A stretch of DNA of 64,000 bases from 40CM-4-69-5 sp036556905. GTDB taxonomy: Bacteria > Methylomirabilota > Methylomirabilia > Rokubacteriales > CSP1-6. Shown here one piece after another: positions 25,943 to 33,374 of this stretch. Position 1 is the first letter of the stretch. Each line of letters starts with the position of its first letter. Location of the stretch: positions 1-64,000 of the forward strand of contig DATBIM010000033.1 of the NCBI GenBank assembly GCA_036556905.1, given 5' to 3'. The notes beneath the pieces are model-generated. The model saw only the letters and a list, made by a program, of their open reading frames with translations. It was not told where the DNA came from and did not search any database. Made by a program: the position numbers and the translations under genes.

Positions 25943-27172
25943 ATGATCGCACGGATCCAGCAGGCCAGCCTCGTCGCGTCGCGCGTCGCCCTGGCCCTCG
26001 TCGGCGCGGCCTGCGTGGCGCTGCCGTGGGTCAGCTCGGCCGACGAGAGCGTCACGGCCAGGCCCGCGTTCACCGAGCGCGAGATCAGGACCATCCTGTC
26101 CCACGGCCCGTGGCCGGCGCCGGTGCCGGCTGACCCGACCAACCGGGTGTCGGGACATCCCGATGCCATCGAGCTCGGGACAGCCCTGTTCTTCGATCAG
26201 CGTCTCTCGAGCAGCGGCACGCTGGCCTGCGCTAGCTGCCACGTCCCCGAGCGCAACTGGACCGACAACCGCCGGCGCGGCGTCGGCATGGCCGAGCTGG
26301 ATCGCAATACGCCGACGCTGATGAACCTGCGCGGGCAGCGCTGGTACGGCTGGGATGGCGCCGCCGACAGCCTGTGGTTCCAGAGCCTGCGCCCGATCGT
26401 GGATCCCCGCGAGCTGGCGGCGACGCCGCGTCATGTGGCCCAACTGGTGCGCCACGACGACCAGCTCTCCTGCCGCTACCGCAAGGTCTTCGGCACCCCA
26501 CCGTCACCCACCGATGACGAAGCCGTGTTCGTGGATGTCGGGAAAGCCCTGGCTGCCTTCCAGGAAACGCTGGGGAGCGGACGCACGCCGTTCGACCAGT
26601 TCCGTGACGCCCTGGCCCAAGGGGCACCGCTGTCGTCGGTGAATTACTCCGAGCCGGCCCAGCGAGGGCTCCAGATCTTCATCGGCAAGGGCGGCTGCAC
26701 CGCCTGCCATTCCGGTCCCAATTTCACCAACGGCGAGTTCGCCAACACTGGCCTCTCGCGATTTGCCCCGCACGGCCGGCCCGATCCGGGACGCCCGGCG
26801 GGGATCCGGCATGTGCTGGACAGCCGGTTCAACGCGCTGGGCGCCTACAACGACGACAGGACGGGCGCCTTCGGCGCCCACACCCGTCAGGTCTCGCTCG
26901 AGGCGGCGACGCCCGGGGAGTTCAAGGTGCCCTCGCTGCGGAACTTGTTATTGACGGCACCGTTCGGGCGCGACGGACAGGTGGAGACGATCGCCGAGGT
27001 CGTGCGGCATTACTCGGGTCTGGATCCCGTCCGTCTGCACGCCAGGGACGGACAGCCCGCCCGGCCCCTGAACCTCACCCCGCGCGAGCAGACCGACCTG
27101 GTGGTCTTCCTGGAGTCGCTGAGCACCTTCGCCAATCCCTGGCGCCCTGACGACGCCGGGCGCTGTCAGTGA
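25943..27172 (+). CDS. Di-haem cytochrome c peroxidase / MauG family
   Basis: A 409-residue exported protein with signal peptide (ASRVALALVGAACVALPWVSSA). Two c-type haem sites are present, CASCH in the first half (about residue 96) and CTACH near 250. Family segments ELGTALFFDQRLSSSGTLAC, NTPTLMNLRGQRWYGWDG and VPSLRNLLLTAPFGRDGQ follow. It reduces hydrogen peroxide, or oxidises a protein or small substrate, in the periplasm. A GC-rich hairpin follows the stop directly. The preceding PCuAC-like lipoprotein may belong to the same unit. Peroxidase versus MauG-like activity cannot be settled without the axial ligand analysis. Confidence 0.92.
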   Translation: MIARIQQASLVASRVALALVGAACVALPWVSSADESVTARPAFTEREIRTILSHGPWPAPVPADPTNRVSGHPDAIELGTALFFDQRLSSSGTLACASCHVPERNWTDNRRRGVGMAELDRNTPTLMNLRGQRWYGWDGAADSLWFQSLRPIVDPRELAATPRHVAQLVRHDDQLSCRYRKVFGTPPSPTDDEAVFVDVGKALAAFQETLGSGRTPFDQFRDALAQGAPLSSVNYSEPAQRGLQIFIGKGGCTACHSGPNFTNGEFANTGLSRFAPHGRPDPGRPAGIRHVLDSRFNALGAYNDDRTGAFGAHTRQVSLEAATPGEFKVPSLRNLLLTAPFGRDGQVETIAEVVRHYSGLDPVRLHARDGQPARPLNLTPREQTDLVVFLESLSTFANPWRPDDAGRCQ

Positions 27173-27201
27173 CCGGCGGCGGCGCCCAGGCGGCCCGCCG
27201 G
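27173..27201 (+). terminator. Stem-loop after the peroxidase gene
   Basis: CCGGCGG (27173-27179) pairs with CCGCCGG (27195-27201) over a 15-base loop, starting at the base after the stop. It ends 14 bases before the tRNA -10 box. No T-run, so it is a weak terminator candidate. Confidence 0.35.
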
Positions 27202-27214
27202 CCGACCACCGTGG

Positions 27215-27220
27215 TATCCT
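27215..27220 (+). promoter_or_regulatory. Extended -10 for the tRNA gene
   Basis: TATCCT preceded by TGG gives an extended -10 (TGnTATCCT, from 27212) that ends 13 bases before the mature 5' end of the tRNA, the right distance for a short 5' leader. No -35 is evident. Confidence 0.5.
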
Positions 27221-27233
27221 TGCATTTCCTGGT

Positions 27234-27309
<76 letters not shown>

Positions 27310-27480
27310 GCTTTTCACTACTTCTACGACGCTCCACTTGGCGTGTAACGAAACTGATCGGAAGCCCAACGCGGCAAGTTTCGCCCCCGCTTCGCGGAGA
27401 TCGTTAGTCGCCACGATCGCGTAACGTCGGTAGATCGCCTCGGTGCGGTGACCGGTGATTTTCTGCGTGTTGCCTCCAGC
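27310..27480 (-). pseudogene. Tyrosine recombinase (integrase) C-terminal remnant
   Basis: Read leftward from about 27465 the frame gives KITGHRTEAIYRRYAIV and then TNDLREAGAKLAAL, the last catalytic segment of phage-type tyrosine recombinases. The GHR motif (His and Arg) and the nucleophile Tyr (RRY) are both present. Only about the last 50 residues survive; the N-terminal core-binding and most of the catalytic domain are missing, and the frame is lost near 27480. The open frame runs on antisense through the tRNA, so the original C-terminus is unclear. Position against the tRNA-Phe 3' end is the classic arrangement left by an integrated element. Confidence 0.8.
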
Positions 27481-27613
27481 AGTTCGACGCCGGGTAGGTA
27501 CGTCCTGTCGTTTGAGGACAAGGTCACCGAATGGAAGGCAGCTCTGACTGACCCTGACAGAGACGTCCGACGGTTGAGGGCGGGCGGTTGGCTGGGCCCT
27601 GTCCGCCCACGTC

Positions 27614-27647
27614 CCACCTCCTGAGTCCTCCTGTTCTCAGGAGGTGG
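27614..27647 (-). terminator. 11-bp stem-loop downstream of the stress membrane gene
   Basis: CCACCTCCTGA (27614-27624) pairs with TCAGGAGGTGG (27637-27647) over a 12-base loop that itself contains TCCTCCTG. It lies about 60 bases downstream of the leftward GlsB-like gene and could end its transcript, or be a leftover of the integrated element. The stem carries GGAGG and CCTCC, so it could also mask or mimic ribosome-binding sequence. The surrounding 27481-27708 holds no gene I can support. Confidence 0.4.
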
Positions 27648-27708
27648 ACAGTTCATCGGGGCCAGACCGGACCGGTTCAAGCCGTTCGCGTATCAAACCA
27701 CCTACGGG

Positions 27709-27957
27709 TTACTGGAAGATTCCGACCGCCTTCAGGATGAAGATCAGCAGGACGGCCCCCAGCACTGCCACCACCCAGCCCACGATGGGGCCGCCGGTGG
27801 ACAGTCCCAGCGCGCCGGCCAGCCAGAACCCCAGGCTCGAGCCGATGATGCCGACCACGATGTTGGCTATGATGCCCATCTGCGCGTTCGTCTTCATGAG
27901 GATGCTGGCCAGCCAGCCCACGACGCCGCCCACGATCACCGTGACGATCCAGTGCAT
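27709..27957 (-). CDS. GlsB/YeaQ/YmgE-family stress membrane protein
   Basis: An 82-residue transglycosylase-associated (Tag) family membrane protein. It has three hydrophobic helices: IVTVIVGGVVGWLASIL, GIIANIVVGIIGSSLGFWLAG and VGWVVAVLGAVLLIFILKAV. The GWLAS and NIVVGIIGSxLG motifs are family signatures. The inner ATG (MHWIV) is preferred because GAGGAGAGG stands just before it. The family is linked to general stress in several bacteria but its activity is unknown. It stands alone on the minus strand next to the integrase scar. Confidence 0.88.
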   Translation of the reverse strand: MHWIVTVIVGGVVGWLASILMKTNAQMGIIANIVVGIIGSSLGFWLAGALGLSTGGPIVGWVVAVLGAVLLIFILKAVGIFQ

Positions 27958-28346
27958 GCCCTCTCCTCCTCGATCTTCGTGCATGGACTCTTGGGATTGC
28001 CTGGGACCGAAAGGATTCTACTCGAAAGCCACCACCAGAGGAGGAACACACGATGAGCCAATGTCGCCCCGATGACGCCATACCTGCTTGAGCTGAGCCA
28101 AGGTCGCGGGTGGCTCATGGCCCCAGCAAACGGTGTCGTTATCGGCACCGGCGACGGATGCGGAACAGTTTTCTGGCAGGAGCCGGACGCGTGGCGATCC
28201 ACGGGCGCGAGCAGCGGCGGCGGTGAGCCGAATCGGACGAACGAAAAGCCAGGAAGCACAGCGGGAGTCTCGCAGGCGGCGGTGGCTACGGCCGCCATGG
28301 ACCGTCAGCGGGCTACAATCCCCGACGGCCCTTGGCCCGGAGGCGT
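27958..28346. other. Intergenic region with no supported gene
   Basis: A 389-base gap between the divergent GlsB-like gene and the outer-membrane protein gene. A strong ribosome-site-like AGAGGAGGA precedes an ATG at 28053 that opens only a 12-codon frame ending at 28091. Longer frames on both strands lack any recognisable sequence. TACAAT at 28314-28319 is a possible -10 for the rightward gene. I see nothing else. Confidence 0.4.
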
Positions 28347-29511
28347 ATGCGAACGATTCGTGCAATCGCGATCATGACGGCCGTGGTGGTGTGCGCGCCC
28401 GCGGCCGGAGCCCAGATGACCATCACCCCTGAGCCGGGGACGACGCCGGCACAGTCGAGGTTCCGCTCGGCCGAAGACGGATGGCTCGATGTAGGCGGCT
28501 TTCTGGACGAGAAGTATGGGTTTCTCCCGATCGTCAGACCCATCACCGAGCCGGCGGTCGGATACGGCGCGGCCGGGGCATTGGTGTTCATCAGCCAGCC
28601 GCTGGGCGCGACGCGGGCGGGATTCGGGCGGCCCGACATCACGATGGTGGGTGGGCTCGGAACCGAGAATGGCACGTGGGGCGTCATGGCCGGCGACGTG
28701 CGCCACTGGCTCGATGACCGGCTGCAGACGCAGGCGGGCTTTGTCCGTCTGTCGGCGAACCTGGACTTCCATGGCCTCGGCCAGGACAGTCTCCTGCACG
28801 ATCACCCTCTCCGGTACAACCTCGAGCCGACGGGCGGATTCCTGCGGGCCAATTACCGCCTCGGCGACTCGGTCACCTGGGCAGGTCTCGCGTACGCCTT
28901 CTTCACGACCCGCGTCACGTTCGACGCGCCCGCGGGGACGCCCGGTCTGCCGGACTTTCCGCGAGACTCGGACGTCGGCGGGCTGACACCCTCCTTCACG
29001 TACGACACGCGAGATACTATCTTCACCCCGATTCGCGGCACGTTCCTCGAAGTCGCGGTGGGGGTGTTCAGCGCCGCGCTGGGCGGCGACGACGACTTTC
29101 AGCGCGTGCAGATCACGGCGATGCAGTTCATCCCGCTCTCACCCGCGCTCTTCCTCGGACTGCGCGGCGATGGCGCGGCGAGCTTCGGTGACGCGCCCTT
29201 CTACTTGCGGCCATTCATCACCCTGCGGGGGGCCGATCATGCGCTACCAGGGCGAGGAGGTGGCGCAGGTCGAGGCCGAGCTTCGCTGGCAATTCTGGAA
29301 GCGCTTCAGCCTGGTGGGCTTCGCCGGACTCGGCACGGCGTGGAACGACTTCGAACGCGTCGACAACGCCCAGACGATCGCCACCGGCGGTGTCGGGTTT
29401 CGTTACGAGCTAGCGCGAAAGCACGGCATCCACATCGGCTTGGATGTTGCCTTCGCTCCGGACAACACCGCCGTCTATGTCCAGGTCGGCAGCGCCTGGG
29501 CCCGACCCTGA
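28347..29511 (+). pseudogene. Outer-membrane surface-antigen (BamA C-domain-like) protein, frameshifted
   Basis: A signal peptide (IRAIAIMTAVVVCAPAAGA) is followed by a beta-rich protein with alternating strands and FTYDTRDTIFTPIRGTFLEV, the hallmark of the Omp85/bacterial surface antigen barrel. The frame breaks at a run of six G near 29227-29232. After it, the barrel end continues one frame over as MRYQGEEVAQVEAELRWQFW and closes with AVYVQVGSAWARP at 29511. Removing one G restores one continuous protein of about 387 residues. This may be a sequencing or assembly error, a recent mutation, or phase variation at the G-run. Without the shift the protein would read on to 29591 in a non-family frame. 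Confidence 0.8.
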
Positions 29512-29559
29512 CCGCGGCCGCCTCTCGCAGATTCTCAATAGCCTGCTGGGGATGCTCCT

Positions 29560-29895
29560 CTAGCGCGGCGGCGAGGTCCACGCGCGCTTGAACGCATCGA
29601 GCACGGTCGACTTGGGGTTTGCCGTGCAGAGACGCATGGCCTCATCGATGCGTTTCCCTGCCACCTCGGCATCCCAGGTCTGTGCCTTCTGGGTTCCATC
29701 GACGTAGCCATTCATATAGACAAGGATCCCCTCTCGCACCATCCGATGGGGCACCGCCGCTAATTCCTCACAGGTGAATTTGTTGAGCTCGAGTTTTCGC
29801 AGCGGCGCCCCGTAGTCGCCTTGCGCGGCCACGGGTGGCACGATACTGGCCAGCGACACAGCCGCGGCGATCCAGGTCAGCACACCCAGACCCAT
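29560..29895 (-). CDS. HdeA/HdeB-like exported small protein
   Basis: A 111-residue protein with signal peptide (GVLTWIAAAVSLASIVPPVAAQ). The mature part resembles HdeA-type acid chaperones: NKFTCEELAAVP, then ILVYMNGYVDGTQKAQTWD, RIDEAMRLCTANPKSTVLDA. Two cysteines (in FTCEEL and LCTAN) are placed to form the family disulphide. A good ribosome site (GGAGG) sits 9 bases before the chosen ATG; in-frame starts further upstream lack one. HdeA-like proteins protect periplasmic proteins at low pH, but paralogues in other lineages are untested. It is a single-gene unit, convergent with the outer-membrane gene. Confidence 0.75.
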   Translation of the reverse strand: MGLGVLTWIAAAVSLASIVPPVAAQGDYGAPLRKLELNKFTCEELAAVPHRMVREGILVYMNGYVDGTQKAQTWDAEVAGKRIDEAMRLCTANPKSTVLDAFKRAWTSPPR

Positions 29896-30095
29896 GTGGG
29901 ATGACCTCCAGGCCGCCTTTGCCAGCGACCGACATGCCGGCGACGAGCATTCCACGAAATCGCCCAGGTCGGGTTTCATGATGACAACCTCGCAATGCGA
30001 GAGCCCAGGCGCGGAGGCGAGCGTAGCCCGCCATGCCCCGGCAGTCAATCGGATCGATCTTTGACTCCTGCCCGATCGGTGGCGCACCATAGCTC

Positions 30096-31058
30096 ATGGA
30101 GATCGTGGCCGCCGTCGCCCGGCTGAGAGTGGCGAACGTCCTCTCCCCGACCCAGGCCGCCCTCTTCGACCGCGTGGCCCGGCGGCACCTCGTCTCCGTC
30201 CGCTTCGAGGTCAGAGTACTCCTCTACCTCGGCGTCGTTCTCCTGACGTCTGGAGTCGGACTCCTGCTTGCCGAGCACCATCGAGAGCTGGGTCCGTGGG
30301 TCATCGCCGTGGCGATCGGTCTCGCCGCCGCCGGCTGCCTTTTCTGGGTGAGCCGCCAGGCGGCGCCGTTCTCGTGGGACGAGGTTTCCTCTCCGAACCT
30401 GGCTTTCGACTACGTGCTGCTCCTGGGGCTCCTGCTTTTCGCCTCCGACCTCGCGTACGTCGAGGCGCAGTTCACGCTGCTGGGGCCCAGGTGGACGCAC
30501 CACCTCCTCGTCGTGGGAGTGGTCTACGTGCTGGCCGCCTACCGGTGGGACTCGCGGACCGTTCTCGGCCTCGCCCTCACCACGCTCGCCGCGTGGCGGG
30601 GGGTGTCCGTCGTTCTGATCTCCGGCTCGTTTGGCACGGGTGACGCGAGCGCGCTGCGCTCGAATAGCCTCGCGCTCGGCGCTCTCTACGTCGGGGCCGG
30701 CGCGCTTTCGGTCCGGTGGAAGCGGAAGCCCCACTTCGAGGAAATCTTCGCCAATGCCGGACTCCTGCTGGTCCTGGGCGCGCTCGTCTCCGGAGTCCTG
30801 GGGGACCAGCCGATGTGGGGTGTCTGGCTCGCCGGGCTTCTCTCCACGGCGGGCCTTGTCATGCTGCTCGCGTTCCGCCTCGGGCGCTCCCTCTACTTCG
30901 CCCAGGGAGTGCTGGCCGCGTACGTCGGCCTCCTGCGACTCCTGTTCGCGCCTTACGGCCGCCAGGCGAGCAGCCTCCCACTCCTCCTCGCCGCGCTGCT
31001 GGGCATCGGGGCGCTCACGCTCATCTTTGCGGCTCATCGCCGGATGACCGAGCGATGA
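30096..31058 (+). CDS. DUF2157-type predicted membrane protein
   Basis: A 320-residue integral membrane protein with about eight helices. The soluble N-terminus (residues 1-40, QAALFDRVARRHLVSVRFEV) precedes the first helix VLLYLGVVLLTSGVGLLL. This layout, a short helical cytoplasmic head and then a bundle of hydrophobic segments, is that of DUF2157 proteins. No catalytic motif is seen and the family has no known function. It overlaps the following membrane protein gene by 4 bases (ATGA), and such pairs recur in many genomes, suggesting a two-subunit complex. Confidence 0.7.
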   Translation: MEIVAAVARLRVANVLSPTQAALFDRVARRHLVSVRFEVRVLLYLGVVLLTSGVGLLLAEHHRELGPWVIAVAIGLAAAGCLFWVSRQAAPFSWDEVSSPNLAFDYVLLLGLLLFASDLAYVEAQFTLLGPRWTHHLLVVGVVYVLAAYRWDSRTVLGLALTTLAAWRGVSVVLISGSFGTGDASALRSNSLALGALYVGAGALSVRWKRKPHFEEIFANAGLLLVLGALVSGVLGDQPMWGVWLAGLLSTAGLVMLLAFRLGRSLYFAQGVLAAYVGLLRLLFAPYGRQASSLPLLLAALLGIGALTLIFAAHRRMTER

Positions 31059-32245
31059 AACGAGATGCCGTCAGCTGGGAGCGCGCGGCGGAGGTCTGCG
31101 AGGCCGCCCAGGGGTGGCTCCGGGCCGGCGCCATCGACGAGGCGACCCACGAGGCGATCAGGGAAGCGTATCGAGATCCCTGCGTCACCCCTTCGCAGGT
31201 CTGGCGGGCGCTCACCGCCGTCATGACCACCGCCGTCATTCTCTGCGCCCTGGGCGCCTTCCACGTCGCGATTCGGCCGAGCTTGAAGGTTCTCCCCGTC
31301 CTGTTCTTCCTGTTCGCCACGGCGTGCCTGGTCGCGACTGAGCGCCTGGAAGCCTCACCGCGGCTGGCGAGGCGGGGAGCGGCCGGGGCAACATCGTTCT
31401 GGGGCGGCGTCTTCGTCCTCCTCGGACTCGGCCTGTTTCTTTCGGCGACGGCCGGGATCAGTGACGACAGCGCCATCGACGCCGTTCTCCTGGCGAGCGC
31501 GCTCGTGTGGGGCGCGGGTTGCTGGCGGTGGGGGCCCCCGCTCTTCGCCGGGTTCTCGGCCGTCTCGCTGTTCCTCTTCCTTGGACGATTCCCGTCGGGA
31601 CGCGTTCTCTGGGTGCTCGCCGGTGCGGCCCTGGCCGCGGTCGCCGCGCGCCGACTGGACGACGCGGCCTGGGCGCCATCTCATCGCCGGGCGGCGGCGG
31701 TCCTCGTCGTCACCGGGGTCGGCGCCCTCTACGTCGCCGTCAATGTCTACTCCCTCGACGAACAGCTCCTGGAGGAGTTGCAGCGATTCTCCTCGGCCCG
31801 TATCGCCCCGGCCCCAGGGCGCTTCGCCTTCATCGTGTCGGCCGTCGCGACCGCCGTCCTCCCCTTGGTGGTTTTGCTGTGGGCCTGGGCGTCACGCCGG
31901 ACGTTTCTCCTCGACACGGGAATCGCCCTCCTCGCCGTTTCGCTGGTCACGCTGCGGTACTACGTCCACGTCGCGCCCCTCTGGGTGGTGCTGACCGTGG
32001 TGGGGGCGGTGCTCGTCACCCTGGCTCTCGCCGTCGAGCGGGCCCTGCGGCGCGCCCCGGGCCGGGAGATGGCCGGCATCACGGCGGACGCCCTCTTCTC
32101 GGACGAGCAGCGGCAGCAGGTTCTCCAGGTCGTCCCGGTCGTCGCCACTCTCACGCCGCCCGCGCACTCTCCGGTGGCCGTCGAGAAGGGCTTGGCCGGC
32201 AGTGGAGGACAGTTCGGCGGCGGCGGCGCCTCAGGGAAGTTCTGA
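31055..32245 (+). CDS. Membrane protein, partner of the DUF2157-type protein
   Basis: A 396-residue protein with a soluble N-terminal head (residues 1-50, EAAQGWLRAGAIDEATHEAI) and about ten hydrophobic helices from residue 52 on. The tail ends in a glycine-rich FGGGGASGKF, as seen in several membrane-anchored envelope proteins of the DUF4401/TPM type. It is coupled to the previous gene by an ATGA overlap. The matching head-plus-helices plan suggests the two proteins are related and act together. Function unknown. A long upstream in-frame extension from 30716 lies inside the previous gene and was rejected. Confidence 0.7.
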   Translation: MKRDAVSWERAAEVCEAAQGWLRAGAIDEATHEAIREAYRDPCVTPSQVWRALTAVMTTAVILCALGAFHVAIRPSLKVLPVLFFLFATACLVATERLEASPRLARRGAAGATSFWGGVFVLLGLGLFLSATAGISDDSAIDAVLLASALVWGAGCWRWGPPLFAGFSAVSLFLFLGRFPSGRVLWVLAGAALAAVAARRLDDAAWAPSHRRAAAVLVVTGVGALYVAVNVYSLDEQLLEELQRFSSARIAPAPGRFAFIVSAVATAVLPLVVLLWAWASRRTFLLDTGIALLAVSLVTLRYYVHVAPLWVVLTVVGAVLVTLALAVERALRRAPGREMAGITADALFSDEQRQQVLQVVPVVATLTPPAHSPVAVEKGLAGSGGQFGGGGASGKF

Positions 32246-32285
32246 CGCGGAGGGCCGGGCCAAGACTCCGCGGCCCGGACTGGCG

Positions 32286-32291
32286 TATAGT
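32286..32291 (+). promoter_or_regulatory. -10 box TATAGT close to the oxidase start
   Basis: TATAGT ends 8 bases before the ATG at 32300, in the context GGCGTATAGTACAG. The transcript would be leaderless or nearly so. No -35 is recognised. Confidence 0.45.
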
Positions 32292-32299
32292 ACAGCGCC

Positions 32300-33352
32300 A
32301 TGGCCCGACAAGAGGAATTTCTCCGTCCCTTCGCGACACTCTCCGAGATTCGCCGGGCCGCCCGGGCGCGGCTCCCCCGGGAGGCCTGGAACTTCGGCGA
32401 CGGCGGCAGCGAGTCGGAAACAACGCTGCGGCGCAATCGCCGGCACCTCGACCGCCTCGCCATCGCCCAGAACGTCCTGGTCGACGTGCGGGAGATCGAC
32501 CTGCGCACCAGTCTCCTCGGCGTGCCCCTCTCGTCACCCGTGGGCGTAGCGCCTATGGGCGGCCTCGTCCTCTTCCACCCCGAGGGCGACGTGGAGATGG
32601 CTCGGGGAGCCGGCAAGGCCGACACGCTCCAGTGGCTCTCCGGCGCCACCGGGTGGCCGGTGGAGGACGTGGCCCGAGCCGGTGGAGCCCCGCAGATGTT
32701 TCAGCTCTACCACCACGGTGATCGCGGCTGGGTGAGCGAGCTCCTCAAGCGGGTCGAGGCCTCCGGCTACAAGGCCGTCGCCCTCACGGTCGACACTCAG
32801 CACTACAGCCGGCGGGAGCGCGACATCCTCGCCCGCTGGAGCCCGCGCAAGGCCATGGAGATCGCGCCCAACCCCCGCGGACCGTTCCACGACTACCAGA
32901 TGCGCCTGACCTGGGCCGACGTCGAATGGCTCATCAAGACGACGAAGCTGCCGGTCGGCCTCAAGGGCATCATGACGGTGGCCGACGCCCGGCGCGCGGT
33001 CGAGACGGGCGTGCGCCTCATCTGGGTCTCCAACCACGGCGGGCGTCAGCTCGACCACACGCAGTCGTCCATCGAGGCGCTGTCGCCGATCGTCGAGACG
33101 GTGGCCGGCCGCGTCGAGGTCGTGGTCGACGGCGGCTTCTCGCGGGGGACCGACGTGCTGAAGGGCCTGGCCCGGGGGGCCAAGGTGGTCATGATCGGAC
33201 GGACGGCGCTCTGGGGGCTGGGCGCTGACGGCGCCGAAGGCGTCGCCCGCGTCTTCGAGATTCTCCGCGAGCAGATGCACATCGCCATGGGCCTCTGCGG
33301 CCGGACCCGGATCGCCGACCTCACACCCGACCTGATCTTCCGGGCCGACTAG
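32300..33352 (+). CDS. FMN-dependent alpha-hydroxy-acid oxidase/dehydrogenase
   Basis: A 350-residue TIM-barrel flavoprotein of the lactate/glycolate oxidase family. It oxidises an L-2-hydroxy acid to the 2-oxo acid. Signatures in order: PREAWNFGDGGSESE near residue 27, PVGVAPMGG (76-84), MFQLYHHGD, LTVDTQ, LPVGLKGIM (Lys binding FMN), SNHGGRQLDHTQS with the catalytic histidine, and VVVDGGFSRGTDVLKGLARGA for phosphate binding. No membrane-anchoring insertion as in LldD is present, so it is likely soluble and may use oxygen or another acceptor. It ends 22 bases from the convergent opgH gene. Confidence 0.9.
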   Translation: MARQEEFLRPFATLSEIRRAARARLPREAWNFGDGGSESETTLRRNRRHLDRLAIAQNVLVDVREIDLRTSLLGVPLSSPVGVAPMGGLVLFHPEGDVEMARGAGKADTLQWLSGATGWPVEDVARAGGAPQMFQLYHHGDRGWVSELLKRVEASGYKAVALTVDTQHYSRRERDILARWSPRKAMEIAPNPRGPFHDYQMRLTWADVEWLIKTTKLPVGLKGIMTVADARRAVETGVRLIWVSNHGGRQLDHTQSSIEALSPIVETVAGRVEVVVDGGFSRGTDVLKGLARGAKVVMIGRTALWGLGADGAEGVARVFEILREQMHIAMGLCGRTRIADLTPDLIFRAD

Positions 33353-33374
33353 AGGACGTCCGCTCCGCGAGCCC

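Noticed and set aside
28053..28091. 12-codon frame behind a very strong ribosome-site-like sequence
   Set aside because: No second line of evidence such as a conserved peptide or regulated downstream gene; the next gene starts 255 bases later.
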